Assembly: GCA_023213315.1 (NCBI GenBank)
Contig: JAKCPI010002447.1
Location: 1-64,000, forward strand
DNA length: 64,000 nt
Origin: Euborellia annulipes
Lineage: Eukaryota; Arthropoda; Insecta; Dermaptera; Anisolabididae
Direction: 5' to 3'
This document shows, one piece after another, positions 32,920 to 44,409 of the stretch. The notes under the pieces were generated by a model. It saw only the letters and a list, made by a program, of their open reading frames with translations, made no database searches and had not been told where the DNA came from. Position numbers and translations under genes: made by a program. The stretch's first letter is position 1. The number at the start of each line of letters is the position of its first letter.

Positions 32920-33682
32920 TTGAATGGGTGTCTGGAAGAAGGGCATAAGTTACAATTTTAAAATTTTACAGGAGAAGCGAAAAACTGAAGTTGCTCATGT
33001 TAAGGAACTAATTATTTGCAAAAGTCCCACATATGACCTTCTTCCAGTTTTTGGCTAAAAAAATTAATGTCAATTGATGATTGGGAAAGCCTGGCGCAGA
33101 CAGATGAATGAGAAATAAAAATGCTGGAGGTACTTTTGGCCTGAAAGTACCTCCAGCATTTTTATTTCTCATTCAAAAATTAATGTGTTAAACCATCAAA
33201 TTACATTAGAAAAAGGATTTTAAAGACAAGTAAAACACCCCCTCCCTCGTTTGTTTATGTATTCCTTTCCAGCATTTCGTAAAGATTTTAGTTTCTTGTC
33301 CTTCCATCCTTGCACTTATCTATGTTAAGTGAACGTTTCTTTCCACTGCACAAGTTTTTAGATTCATGAATAGATAAATTAATGTTATCAATAACATGAT
33401 AAATAAAAAGAAATCTACACAACGAATCACAACGTGAACTTAAATACAACTGTGACTAGAGAGGATAACAACACAGAAACGCTATTAACTTATGACCTTA
33501 TTCCGTTTGTTTATTTGTTCACTACCACCTTGAGTATTGTACTCTGCTGACCTCTAATGGAGGTTTTGGACACTAAAGCCACTACCAACTGTTGAGCCAA
33601 GTCCCATTTTACCTTTATCCATAAAAAAACACAATATTTGAAAAATGTAGCATATGCCCTTCTTCCAGACACACATTCACTT
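32920..33682. repeat. Inverted repeats flanking ~690 bp
   Basis: GTGTCTGGAAGAAGGGCATA at 32928-32947 and its complement near 33654-33673, about 35 bp similar. Contains the 33105 hairpin. No coding; element ends not defined. Confidence 0.5.
33105..33175. repeat. Hairpin with perfect 32-bp stem and 7-nt loop
   Basis: Arms 33105-33136 and 33144-33175 around TGGCCTG; the stem includes AATGCTGGAGGTAC. Confidence 0.93.
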
Positions 33683-33689
33683 GACAATT

Positions 33690-34990
33690 TTTCATCACTC
33701 AAGACGAGGAGAGCAATTTTATAAAAACTGTTTAGGTATTATTATTTTTATTATTACTGTTTAGGTAGAGTTACCATAAGTCTAGATTTGAAACACGTGT
33801 CCGGTTTGGCGTCCGGATTTTACTAATATGAACGTATGAAAACGTGGACAAATTGGGGAATTTTACTCCGAGTCGCACCTTAAGTGCCCCATAATACTTA
33901 TTTTTTAATTTAAAATGCTTATAAATTGATTAAATTTTTCACGTCTCAGGATAGCGAAAAACTCAGATTTCAGTGGCTAATTTTCAAAAGTTTTCTATAC
34001 CCCCCAGACCATCCGTAAGTTGTCTGGCCTCAATAAATTATGGTTCCAGGGAATTTTGGCAAATTTTTAAATAACTTTTTTTATTTAAATAAATATTATA
34101 AGCTATGTACTTATAACTGTTTCAAAAATTTTGTAAAAAATTGTTGACATGAAGGTCACAAAAGCCTTTTACAAACTAGAAAAAACTTTTAGGGTGGGGG
34201 GGAGCCCCGGGGCCCGTCAAGTTTGTCTGCGTCCCTGCAGTAGGCCTACATAAATGTTCACTTGAAAAAATATAATAAAAAACTTTTTTTAAAAATGCTT
34301 TTATTTAATTAAATTGAACTAAAAAGAGAAAAATAATTTAATTTAATTTAATTAATGTTTAAATTGTTAATAAAAAAATTATATTATAGGAAGTGAAATT
34401 TAAATCAAATGTAGAAAGACAAAAAAAAAAAAAAACAATATTATTTTTACACATTTGGTGTAGTAACAATGGCAAAATTTTATTTTCGTGATCTTAAGTT
34501 ATTTATTTAAAACAAATAAATAGGAATCAATTCTAAGCGATTGACTAACGGAATTGAGGGGGAATCGAGATATGGATTTAACCAAATTCGTAATTCATCT
34601 GAAAATTTTTAACTCGTCATAATTGCTTTATTTATAGGTCAAAAACCTGCGAGTTCGTGGGTTCGACTCCCACGAGTGCTTCATTTTTTTTCTACGACCG
34701 CATTAAAGCTAAATAACTTAAGATTGCGAAATTGTAAATTTCAGGATGTAAATTTGTTTGTCTATTAAATAAGAAAAACTTGAAATGTATATAATTATTA
34801 AATATAAGAATAAATATCATTACAATGTCCAGTATTAATTCATTCAAACGTATGAATAAAAGGGATTATATAATTAAAGTTAAAATTGAAATAAAAAATG
34901 AAAATTTTCTTTAAATCCGGCTTTTTTCATTGTCATTTCAATTAAAAATTTAATAAAAATAGAATCACAGATTTTTTTGTTTATGTATGG
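33690..34990. other. ELOVL copy 2 3' flank, no gene seen
   Basis: AT-rich, with the tRNA-like scrap at 34628. The stretch just below 35006 is the likely 3' UTR; only an ATTAAA variant (near 34948) was seen as a possible polyadenylation signal. Confidence 0.35.
34628..34682 (+). other. tRNA 3'-half-like remnant
   Basis: CGTGGGTTCGACTCCCACG forms a T arm with a B box, followed by a T run that could end Pol III transcription. I cannot fold a 5' half, so this is a relic at best. Confidence 0.25.
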
Positions 34991-35005
34991 AATAGGGTCT
35001 TTGTT

Positions 35006-35209
35006 TTATGAGCTCTTTAATTTATCTTGAATGCCGTTGGTGGTTGCTGGGTGGCTGAGTGTCTCGTAGGTTTTATCGTAGAAATCCTTAAATAGGAAAT
35101 AGAAGAAAAGAATATTGGGAAGTAAAAGGGGCAGAGCAAGGACTCGAGGGTAGTCGCAATCGTAGATCATAAGTTGCGCCGCATGAAGGAACACCAGAGC
35201 GAATTGCCC
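35006..35209 (-). CDS. ELOVL copy 2, last coding exon
   Basis: Starts GQFALVFLHAAQLMIYDCDY, contains the last hydrophobic segment and FKDFYDKTYE, and ends GIQDKLKSS followed by TAA. Confidence 0.93.
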   Translation of the reverse strand, partial: GQFALVFLHAAQLMIYDCDYPRVLALPLLLPNILFFYFLFKDFYDKTYETLSHPATTNGIQDKLKSS

Positions 35210-38200
35210 CTAAAATCAATCAGCAACAATGAATCATTCAATCTCATCGACGATTATTCCGCTTACTAATATATAAAACATATACCGTATATGGTAGGAG
35301 TGGGAATAATATTTTTTTAATTATTCATATTGAGGTAAATACGGTTAAGCTGAAGTATCTTGGTATAATTTATGATTTCATGTTAACTCTTAATGAAAAT
35401 AGTGTTACCATTGTGAGTGAAGTTTTCACGATTAGGTGTTCTAGTAAGCTGTAGGGCCTATATGAAGAGAAATGCCCGACTAAAGACTTTGCACTGTGCA
35501 TTAGTTCGCTCCCAGCTAGAATTGGCCCCTTTGATTTGGAACTCCACTTCCGGCTTTCATACCAACTTTGTGGAGGATCTCTCTTTCTAAATTAGCAATT
35601 TTATAGTCAGGTTGGTCTTTTTTTAGGGTTTCATATATGATAATTAACTTTTATGTCTTATAGGTAGGGATACGAAAATAGTATCGATACTTTAATCTTA
35701 TCAGCACTTTATCGAATAAAAAAAATATTCATACAAATAGTGTATAAATCTATGTGCTTATGTTATTATAATTCATTTATTACTTTCTAATATTTTTTAT
35801 TTAAGGTCTTTTTCGGCAACTCAGGCCATTTAGTCCCCGTCGCTATTTTTATTGGAAGCCAATTCAAAAGAAATAAATTTTCCTCGCCTTGGGTTGGGAA
35901 GCGTAGACAGTTTACTGGGACAGTATATTAATGCGCCTCCCCTCCCCCCAAAAAAAAAAATTCGAATAGGCCTATATCTATTGAATTATTATTGTTTATA
36001 CGAAATTTTCTACAATACATTTTTACTTAGAAGCCTTTAGCTCGAAGGGGCAATTGAAAAATTCCAATGTCCAGTTCGAGTGTTCAGATGATCCAGGGTC
36101 CGGGGATTCCCCCTCCCCCTCCCTTTCCCTCTGTCCAGGGCCCTGATTACATGATAAATTTCATAGATTGAAAAGAAATAAATGTTTTTTTATTAATAGT
36201 AAAAGAATAACGCCTGGACGTTAGGCCTACAGGAGAACGGCAAGTTAATTGACCCGTTTTGCCACGAGAGGCGCTACTCTTCAAGACCGCCTGAAAGCTA
36301 TGCATCACACTTACTATAAAAGAATCAATGGGGATTCTATCGAAATATTTTTGGAGAATTTAATAAATGAAGGGCTTAGTGGAAGATAGTCATAAGCCAC
36401 CATTTTTCATTTTTGAGATATTCATACCATTGCATTTTTTCCATTAAGAGCGACTTTTGCTTAAAATATGAGGTTTTGAGAAAAAAATAATTGATTTTGG
36501 AGTTAGTTACTCGGGATTTTTTAAATTACTCTATTAGAGGTTTTCTTTCTGCACAAAATGAGATCACATTTAGTCTGGTCTGATTAGCAGTTCCTAGGAA
36601 GTACAAGAGTAAAGTGGTCTTCAGAAGATTTCAATGACAAAATGAGAATATACATTTGAAAGAGCATCTAAAAAATAATTGATTTTTGAAATTAAAAAAA
36701 AAATCGTAGGAGCGAATTTAAGGAAAATTGAAAAAAAAAAAAACTAAAAAGGTGCATCAGTAAAGTACTAGTTTACTAGTTTACTTTGGTCGATTTTGTT
36801 CAAAAGCTTCGTGTCACGTCCCATGGGGGTGCCTAACTTAAATATAAAATTTTAACCTCCTAGCTCTTTTCGTTCTTGAGATATTTTGTTCACAGACAGA
36901 CAGACACACAGACAAACCATGTCACGAAAACTACTTTTTTGGATCCAGGGGATCTCAAAACGTGTATATCCATCAAAACCTCGACATCGAATTTTTGACA
37001 TGAATCCAATACTTTCTCTCTCTCTATATTAACATATACTGTATAGAGGTAAGAGAAAGTAAAAAATTCATTCTCGATTAAATTTAAACATTTTTTTGCC
37101 TCTGGTATTTTGAATTGGGTGATGAATCATTCATTCTTCGAAAGTAGGTAATAATAACGAGTGAGGTTTGACAAATATTTTTTTCTATTAAGAAAAAATT
37201 GTCTTATTAAACACCATACTTATAAAATTCAGAAGTTGAGGATAAAAAATAAAAAAAAATAAATAAATATTTTTCCGCTCTACTTAGTAAGTTCAACCAC
37301 GTAGCCTATTTTGTGGCTTCCAATGTGTCCGTTCCTCAATTTTATAACTTCAACAAAAAAAAAAAAAAAATATATAAAATAAAATTATATTCTTACCAAT
37401 TGCATTGAGGTGATATATTTTTTCCACCAGAGGTATCGAGGATCCACGCCCATTCCAGAGAGCAAATAATAAGTGTACATGACAATATGCACCAAGGAAT
37501 TGACAACGCCAATGAACGTGCAGTGACCGCCCGGATAGTACTTAACACACGCCCAAGAGATCATCGGCATCACTGTGTGATGATATATGTGCAAAAACGT
37601 CAACTGACTTTGTTTCTTTCTCAAAACAAAGAAAACCTGAAAATAATATAAATTTATATATTATATTAGTAAGATTCTGAGTGGTCCGAAATAAGGAAAA
37701 AAATATGGTGTGACTGCAAAATTTCATAATTGGAAAAAAAATTTAAAATGTGTAAAAAGTTCCAAAGGGGACCCCGACCCCCATTTGAATTGACATTAAC
37801 ATGCAAATCCGTAAAGGGATTTAACATTGGTTCCATGGAAGGAAGAGCCGGAAATTAATTTGAAAAATCTGAGTTACTACATCAGTAAAGCAAGGTGGTT
37901 CAGTTAAAACCAGGGGGGCTAAAACCACAGGTTAAAACCGGTTTTAACCGTCCTGATTTTAATCCAATTTTTTACCAGTGGCTTTTATTGAAATAAATAA
38001 AATAATTTCATTTTTTCTTTTTTTTAAGAAACTACATTTTTTCACACGAAATTTTTTGAGGAGTATTTTTTCTTTTGCGAAACCAAAGTTTTCCATCCTG
38101 CGGAAAAATTTGTTGCGCTGATGTGATATGTGTTTACTTATATTTCGGAAAAATAAAAAAAGAAGTGAATTATAAAAAATATTTTATAATTCAAACAAGT

Positions 38201-41200
38201 TTTTTACTTTTTTTTTAAAGTGAAACTTAAATTTGATGGCCTCAAATTTTTTTGCTCTTCCATCAGCATGTCGCGTTACAAGCCGTGACGTCAAAGGCCG
38301 ATAAAAATAGGAAAGTTGAAATTTAATATACGATTAAAAATGCGATTTTAATACCCTTAATTAAATAATTTTCTGAAAATTTTCAGTTAAATGCCTACGG
38401 TCCGAAAAAAGTTTCACTTGCATCGTGGTTTCATATAACCACACAATTTTCGAAATATTCCCTTCATTTTTAATATGAACAAAAATATTATTATTAATTA
38501 GAAGTTGTGTTAATGTTACCCCGAAATGATGTCGATATCGTGAAATCGGGAAAATTTTGCCCGTTTCGCTAAGCCCTTTGCCGTTTTCAAGAAATAGGCA
38601 ATATATCGTGAAAAAATCTGGTGTGACGAGCACAGAACACAACTTTCTCTTACCTTCGGTATTCGAAAGTTGTGTGCTGTGCTTGTCACACCATATTTTT
38701 TTAGTTTCATTTGATACGGGTATTAAAATTCAAGATGCAAAATTTATAAACATGGAAAAATATTTATATTTTGATGGGAGCGAAGCGTTCCTGACACGTC
38801 GACGGAATATTTTTTTTATTTCTGCTGGCTGCCAACCTATTTGTAATCCTCTTCAATCGTCATCACAAGCATTGGTTTCTTCAGCTAACTATCTTGGTAC
38901 CCGTATTAATTAAGAAATTTTCTTTATCCAGTACAAGAAATCTTACCGTGTCCAAAAGTTCTGTATATTTGGCTATATAATAAACATGAACGCAACGCGC
39001 AGCCTGAAAAAGAAATAAAAATACAAATTAAAGCTTTTACTTTCTGATTAATCTTAATTTATCACATTTGGATTAATAAACTATAAAAATGAATTGTGTA
39101 GTCGAAAAAGAGAATTATTAATTCAGCACGGGACCTTAGGTTTTGTATGATTATAAAATATTGACAAAATAAAACTTTTATAAACAAACTTCTCTTGATT
39201 TTATGTGATCATTTAGAGATAAAAAATAGTTTTTAGATAATAGTAAAATGTCTAAATTGTAATTCAGCAGGGGCATTTGGAGGGGGGGGGGGGGCATTTG
39301 CCTCCTCCCAAAATTTTGAAAAAAAAAGATAATAAAACAATCTGGTGTGATGGTCGCACAGCTCTCTAGATTTTTTTTGTGTCGGCCAGCCGTAACAAGG
39401 GTGTGAAGCGCCTGTGGCAAGTGTTTAACTTGCACCTCCCCCTCCCATAATTAAGTGTTTCCTAACCATTTTTTTGGCCAAATCCCTCCTTTTTAAAGTT
39501 ATTGGGCTCCCTATATATAAATTTTGTAAAATATATAAAATGATATTTCAAATTCTAAATTGCCCCCTCCCCTGAATAAGCAAATTTCCGCTCCCCCTCT
39601 CTCCAAGTTGTGAGCTGCACGAGGTTTTTATTTATTACCAATACAATCAGTGAGGCGCTGCGGGAGAGGGGGGGGGGCTGATATAATTGTCGGAGGCCCC
39701 TCACCCCCATAGCGCCTCACTGATTAAAATGTTGGTAAATAAAAACCTCGTGCAGCTCACAACTAGGTCGGTCCCCTTTGTTTTGCGCCCCAGCCCAATT
39801 GCGCCCCTAGCGGGCGCCTGTTTTGCCCCCCCTCGTTAGGGCCCTGGGGTCGGCATATGTTTATTTCCGTCAATCTATTTATATAATTCGCTATGTCCGA
39901 CTGTCTGTCTGTCACGCTCTGTTTGACCAACAGCCTATGGAATTTTGAAACCAAATTTTATATACTTAAAGAGGACCTTTTGTTAGGGATTACAGAAAGA
40001 TTATTTCCAACATTTATGTATTCTATGAATGTAAACAAATCAAGCAGCCACTGAATTGGAGTAGTGATAATAATAATTTTCTTTTCATAATTAAGAAAAG
40101 GCGAGGATCACAGGCGGGCCCGAGCACTGGCAGTTGGTGAGGGGGTCCAAGGGGCCGGCTAGGCGCGAAGCCGGCCCAAGGCTGGCGCCGCGGCTACTTT
40201 ATTAAAATTCAAGGATGCAAAATTTATAAACTTGGAAAAATATTTATATTTTGTTACCACGGCAACCATTTCACCTGCAAAATGAGAAACTAAAAAATAA
40301 TTGCTTTTTGAATTTTAATCAAAATCGTTGGAGCGAATTTCGAGAAAATCGAAAAAAAGTGAAAAAGAACTATATATAGGCCTATATGTGATGAAGATAG
40401 AGACAGCCTGGTGGATATTATTGAGAAGGATGAATAAATTAAATCCGGAGCTGATGATCAGGCAATTTATTTGGATTAATTCCGCCCGCTATAAGTCGAC
40501 GTTTCGGAGCCAAAACCAAATCATTCTTCCTTTGGCACCATTGCCTTTGCCCCATGTCTCCTAGCAACATTAATCACACCTTTTAGACAAAACTGAGGGC
40601 CATTTGTTTGTTTTTTTGACACCGCATTGTCCTGAAGAAGGAGCCGTTTTGGCTCCGAAACGTCGACTTAAAGCGGACGGAATTAATCAAAATATATTGT
40701 CTGATCATCAGCTCCGGATTGTATTTATTCATTTTCTCAAATATATGGAGAGAAATTATTGGATTCATGTAGAAAATTCGATTTGGACATTTTGATGGAT
40801 ATATACGTTTTAAGCTCCTGACGGAGTCCGAAAAAGTGGTTTTCGCAACGTGGTCTGTCTGTCTGTTTCTGTGTGTGTGTCTGTCTGTCTGTGAACAAAA
40901 TATCTCAAGAACGAAAACAAGCTAGGAGGCTGACATTTTATATTTAAATAAGTTACTCTACTGGGCCGTAACACGAAGTTTTTGAACAAAATCGCCCAAA
41001 AAGTACTAGTACATCACTGATGTAATTATTCAGTTTTTTTTTTTTTTTTTTTTTTTTTGATTTTCTCAAAATTCGCTGTAACGATTTTGAATATTTTTTG
41101 TTTTCCTTACTCGAATTGCAGCCTCTGTGAAACTAAAATCGACGGGTTGACATGTCCAACTATATGTGGTTCCCCATCCAGCCAAAAGTGCCTAAAAATA

Positions 41201-44200
41201 ATAATAATTAAAAGTTAGTTTGAAAATTTATTTCTTATATAGCTATATTCTATTATTTATCACATAGATTCAATGCAATGCATTTGATTCAAAATAATAA
41301 TATGCCTACTTTATAATATATTTGTCTTTTATTTATGAATTATCGAACAAAGCTTAAATATTTGATATGACATTGAACAAGGAAAAAATGATAAGAAGTT
41401 CAATTTTGACTAAAGTCGAGTACGCTGAATTTTTAAAAATTCAAATACGATATTCGGTTCTAAAATTTGTAAAAAACTGCTGTTTTGATCATAAAAGTTG
41501 AGTATGATTAATTTTGCACCAAATGCTCAAATGAAATGGGGAACCTCTGGAAGAGAACAATTGGCGGGAAGAAAAATCAGATAAAATACGGTAAATACTT
41601 ATTCAAAAAAAAAAATTGTTTCGTAGAAAAAAGTGGTTTAACTCAAAATGTCATTTCATCGGTCCATTACAAGACCAAGACAAGACAAAATACTTTCTCT
41701 CCTATATATTTCCTATATAGGGTACGAGAAAGTAAAAGCAATTTTGAGTTTTTTGCACAAATTATCTTCAAATTGCCTCTACTATCTTTGGGCAAGTCCG
41801 TTTCTTAAACAACCCAGTGGATCACCCCTAGATTGAGCGCGGCCAGTGAGCCACCTTGGATTTGTGGAGCTGGGGGCCGTGCAAGCGTGAATCATCTCTT
41901 TAAAAAACCTGAAATATTTCGGTGCAAGAAAGGATCATCTTGGAGTTTTGCCCATAAATTACTGAAAAAAAAGTTGGAACTATTGAGTGTGGGAAAAACC
42001 TTAAATTTATAGTCGAATTCTATGATTGTGGTGATTCGTTCAAAATTTCAGCAATCGGATAACGCAAGCAACGGTAATGAACGGAAAGGGACAGCAGAAC
42101 TTTAATCGGCTCTCCTAGGGCGGCTTAGTACTGGACCGATGATCTATCAACCTTGCGATATGTGATTGCCTATATACTGTAGATCACTGATTCTCAACCA
42201 CTGTGCCGCGGCAGTTTTGGTGTGCCGCCAAATTTTAGAAATGTATATTATTATCATAAACTACTTCTTTCAATCAAGTTACAACTTTTCAGAGAGGAGA
42301 TACCTGCGAAGTCTATCTTTTGAGTGGAGTCATTTTTTTTCTACGAAAGGGATTGGCGGGGGGGGGGGGGGGAGGTAAATAGAGGGTGAATCAGCGATAA
42401 TCTGTCCTTTTTGATGTTCAATAAAAGTTAATATTCATTGTTCATCTTTAAAAAAATTATTGTTTAAAGAAATTTTATTTATATGCTCTTCTTAAGGAAT
42501 TCATTATTGTAGTAAAATTTTGTTGAAACGAATTTGCAATGAAAAAAAGATAAACAAAAAAAAAATCATTACTCGTGCATACCTCAACGAATATGTACGT
42601 ACTTAAGAAGACTTGTATCAAATTATAGACGATTAAAATCCTAGAAAGGTTGTAGGGTTTTCGATCTTGCATCAATTTGGGGCCCGCGTAGAGCACAAAG
42701 AACAGATACGAACTGAGGATGCTCAGCCCCTGCGTTGGATGTTTCACCAAAAGCCAGTCGTTCGTCCGAGGGTCTAAAAAATAAAAGACACAAGCACATT
42801 TTAAAATACTATTAAATAAAAACAATCTGGTGTGATGTGTGGAAGCATAGCACAGGGCCGGATCTAGGGGGGAGGGCAGTGGGTGCGTGTGCCCCGGGCG
42901 GCAGATATCAAGGGGGCGGCAATTAAAGAAAGATTTACTAAAAAAAAGGTAAAATGATATGAATTTTATATAGAAAATTTTAAGGAGGGGGGGGGGGGGG
43001 CAAATTAAATTTTGCCCTCTCTAAAAAGTCTAGTTTCGGCCCTGACACAGCACACAACTTTCTCTTACCTGCGGAAATCGAAAGTTGTGTTCTGGCCTTG
43101 TCACACCAGATTTTTTGTGCCCACATATACTGTATTTAATTTCCGACAGTACGGAATTCAAGGTGTAAAATTTATAAACAGGAAGATATTAATATATTCT
43201 GTTACCATTTCTCCCATCTTTCCTATGAAGTACAAGAGTAAAGTGTGCTTCATAAGATTTGAATGGCAAAATGAGAATATACATTTTAAAGAGCATCTAA
43301 AAAATAATTGATATATGAATTTTAATCAAAATCGTTGGAGCGAAAATCGAAAAAAAAAAAAATGAAAAAGTACATCAGTAAAGTATTGTACTAGTATTTT
43401 TAACTTTGCCCACCAACCATAGGTTGGGCAGTTAAAGTTAATGTAATCGTAAAAAAAAAATCGAAATTGAACTGAAGCTGCCAAAATGCGTTTTGAGGTC
43501 CCCTGAATCCATTTAAGTACTTTTTGGAATGATGTCTGTGTGTCTGTGTGTATGTCCGTGGTAATTTTTTTCGTCACCGAAAACTCAAAAACAATTCATC
43601 CAATTGTTTTGAAATTTTGCACACATAAACTACTAGAGGTAAAGGCAAAAAACTGAAAAGCTTTTGGTAAACATCGGACCATTAGGGGGCGCTCTAGAGG
43701 AGAGGCCAATATTAATTTCTTACATAACCAATAATTTTTTTTAAAGAGCATCTAACAAATAATTGATTTATGAATTTTAAATGCGAATTTTGAGAAAAAT
43801 AAAAAAGAAGTAAAAAAGTACTTTTTGGCAGATTTTGTTCAAAAGCTTTGTGTTAAGTACGTCCCAAGGAGGGACCTAATTTAAATATAAAATTTCAAAC
43901 CCCTAGTCTTTTCGTTTTTGTTCACACAAACACAGACCATTTTGCGGGGCCCACTCAGGAGACCTCAACACATGTATTTCCATCAAAAACTCGACATTGA
44001 ATTTTTGACATGAATCCAATACTTTCTTTCTATATTTATTTATTAATTTATTTATTTTAAACAATCACATTTTGCTTAAAATCCGGTCTCTAGTTATTAT
44101 GAATAATATATCTATTGGGGGTTTGAGGTCCCTTGAACCGAAAAAGTGTTTTTCGCAACATGGTCTGTCTGTCTGTCTGTCTGTGTGTTGAGCTAGGAGG

Positions 44201-44389
44201 TTGATCGCGCAAAAAGCTTCCAAACTTCCGAGAATCGAACTCGGAATCTCCAGTCACTTCTATTTAAAAACATTTTCTGGCTTTTCAAGATTACAATTTT
44301 TCGGAGAGTAGTAAAATTTCACACATACCTGCGAGTTCGATAAATAAAAGATTATAAATTTCTTCAAATTTAGTACTATTCGTTGCCAT
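35006..44389 (-). CDS. Very-long-chain fatty acid elongase (ELOVL family), copy 2; six coding exons, 277 aa
   Basis: Tandem paralogue of the copy at 18902-28823. Coding exons in transcript order: 44389-44329, 42773-42583, 41191-41111, 39003-38947, 37636-37397, 35209-35006. All junctions are GT-AG with the same phases as copy 1. Boxes: GPKLMQDRKP in exon 2, KYTELLDT in exon 4, HIYHH in exon 5 (His146/149/150), NSLVHIVMYTYY, and TSMQLGQF across the last junction. The C-terminus DKLKSS fits a K-x-K-x-x ER-retrieval-like signal. An AG acceptor 12 bases before the ATG shows that an upstream untranslated exon exists; the best candidate is 53244-53510. Introns are filled with transposons but no coding exon is broken, so the gene looks functional. 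Substrate is unknown. Confidence 0.95.
35340..35590 (+). pseudogene. Non-LTR reverse transcriptase fragment
   Basis: One frame gives VKLKYLGIIYD-like KYLGIIYDFMLTLNEN, a second gives KTLHCALVRSQLELAPLIWN. These correspond to the V-K-x-L-G-x-x-x-D-x-x-L-x-F and L-x-x-x-L-V-R-S-x-L-E-Y-x-x-x-W motifs following the RT domain of Jockey/CR1-type LINEs. Frameshifts and stops show it is dead. Confidence 0.7.
35798..35880 (-). mobile_element. SINE B tail fragment
   Basis: The minus strand shows TGAATTGGC, GACTAAATGGCC and GCCGAAAAAGACC, the SINE B tail. Similar tails: 28625-28690 (+), 57733-57800 (+), 23650-23760 (-), and weaker at 52668-52740 (-). Confidence 0.5.
36598..37062 (-). mobile_element. 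Family A element, hairpin end missing
   Basis: From the GTACAAGAGTAAAGTGG block to the terminus AGGTAAGAGAAAGTA. Confidence 0.75.
37397..37636 (-). CDS. ELOVL copy 2, coding exon 5 (HxxHH catalytic box)
   Basis: 240 nt. VFFVLRKKQSQLTFLHIYHH, then CVKYYPGG, NSLVHIVMYTYYLLSG and YLWWKKYITSMQL; CAG acceptor and GTAAGA donor. Confidence 0.96.
38612..38775 (-). mobile_element. Family A element, hairpin end only
   Basis: Hairpin 38614-38697 and the first part of the body, ending in TTTATATTTTGAT. It lies in the intron after exon 4 of ELOVL copy 2. Confidence 0.7.
38947..39003 (-). CDS. ELOVL copy 2, coding exon 4
   Basis: 57 nt encoding AARCVHVYYIAKYTELLDT with the K-x-x-E-x-x-D-T box; CAG acceptor, GTAAGA donor. 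Confidence 0.93.
39607..39763. repeat. Inverted repeat, ~53-nt arms
   Basis: GTTGTGAGCTGCACGAGG..AATCAGTGAGGCGCT and complement, loop with a G run. Confidence 0.85.
40195..40375 (-). mobile_element. Family A fragment
   Basis: Body segment AAATTTATAAAC..TTACCACGGCAACC..AATCAAAATCGTTGGAGCG with internal deletions; abuts the Penelope-like pair. Confidence 0.55.
40410..40745. mobile_element. Inverted pair of Penelope-like terminal repeats carrying the hammerhead
   Basis: The stretch 40420-40513 (minus) and 40653-40745 (plus) are near-identical inverted copies, from the ACGTTTCGGAGCC core outward to a shared ATCCGGAGCTGATGATCAG. The left copy lacks the CTGANGA half, so only the right ribozyme is complete. 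Inverted terminal repeats of this kind are common for Penelope-like elements. No GIY-YIG/RT coding sequence is present. Confidence 0.6.
40622..40676 (+). ncRNA. Type I hammerhead ribozyme in an inverted Penelope-like pair
   Basis: Core CTGAAGA, perfect 6-bp stem II GGAGCC-GTTTT-GGCTCC, GAAA, then ACGTC with the GUC cleavage triplet. Stem I: GTC/GAC beside the core, internal loop ATT versus TTAAA, then CCGC/GCGG. All invariant core positions are intact. Confidence 0.85.
40735..41095 (+). mobile_element. Family A fragment
   Basis: TGGAGAGAAATTATTGGATTC, CTGTCTGTCTG tract, AACGAAAACAAGCTAGGAGG, ending before the hairpin, 16 bases from ELOVL copy 2 exon 3. Confidence 0.65.
41111..41191 (-). CDS. 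ELOVL copy 2, coding exon 3
   Basis: 81 nt encoding ALLAGWGTTYSWTCQPVDF followed by SFTEAAIR; donor GTAAGG. It aligns residue for residue with exon 3 of copy 1. Confidence 0.93.
42186..42240 (+). mobile_element. hAT-like terminus fragment
   Basis: CACTGATTCTCAACCACTGTG resembles the common hAT terminus; the partner end is not found. A similar orphan end, CAGTGTTTCCCAAACTGC, is at 63845-63862. Confidence 0.3.
42583..42773 (-). CDS. ELOVL copy 2, coding exon 2
   Basis: 191 nt. Encodes DPRTNDWLLVKHPTQG, a hydrophobic segment, GPKLMQDRKP and LIVYNLIQV, ending FVE before a GTATGC donor. Confidence 0.94.
42826..43400 (-). mobile_element. Family A element interrupted by a hAT-like MITE
   Basis: Hairpin halves at 42826-42852 and 43045-43112 either side of the MITE, then the body to the AAGTACATCAGTAAAGT block. 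Confidence 0.7.
42853..43044. mobile_element. hAT-like MITE inserted in a family A hairpin
   Basis: CAGGGCCGGAT .. TTTCGGCCCTG, with flanks GCATAGCA and ACACAGCA agreeing at 6 of 8. It splits the TGGTGTGAC hairpin of the family A copy at 42826-43400. Confidence 0.65.
43740..44036 (-). mobile_element. Family A fragment
   Basis: AAAGAGCATCTAACAAATAA to CCAATACTTTCTTTC. A plus-oriented scrap follows at 44098-44200 and other termini-only pieces are at 41683-41735, 52906-52993, 54470-54640, 56755-56800 and 57465-57545. Confidence 0.55.
44222..44262 (-). other. tRNA T-arm-like remnant
   Basis: The minus strand GATTCCGAGTTCGATTCTCGG resembles a T arm with a B box; no complete tRNA can be built around it. 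Confidence 0.2.
44329..44389 (-). CDS. ELOVL copy 2, coding exon 1
   Basis: Encodes MATNSTKFEEIYNLLFIELA and one base of a split Asp codon; donor GTATGT. The acceptor CTTTTCCAG places the exon's upstream edge at 44401, leaving 12 untranslated bases before the ATG. Confidence 0.88.
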
Positions 44390-44409
44390 CTTCTTTTGAG
44401 CCTGGAAAA

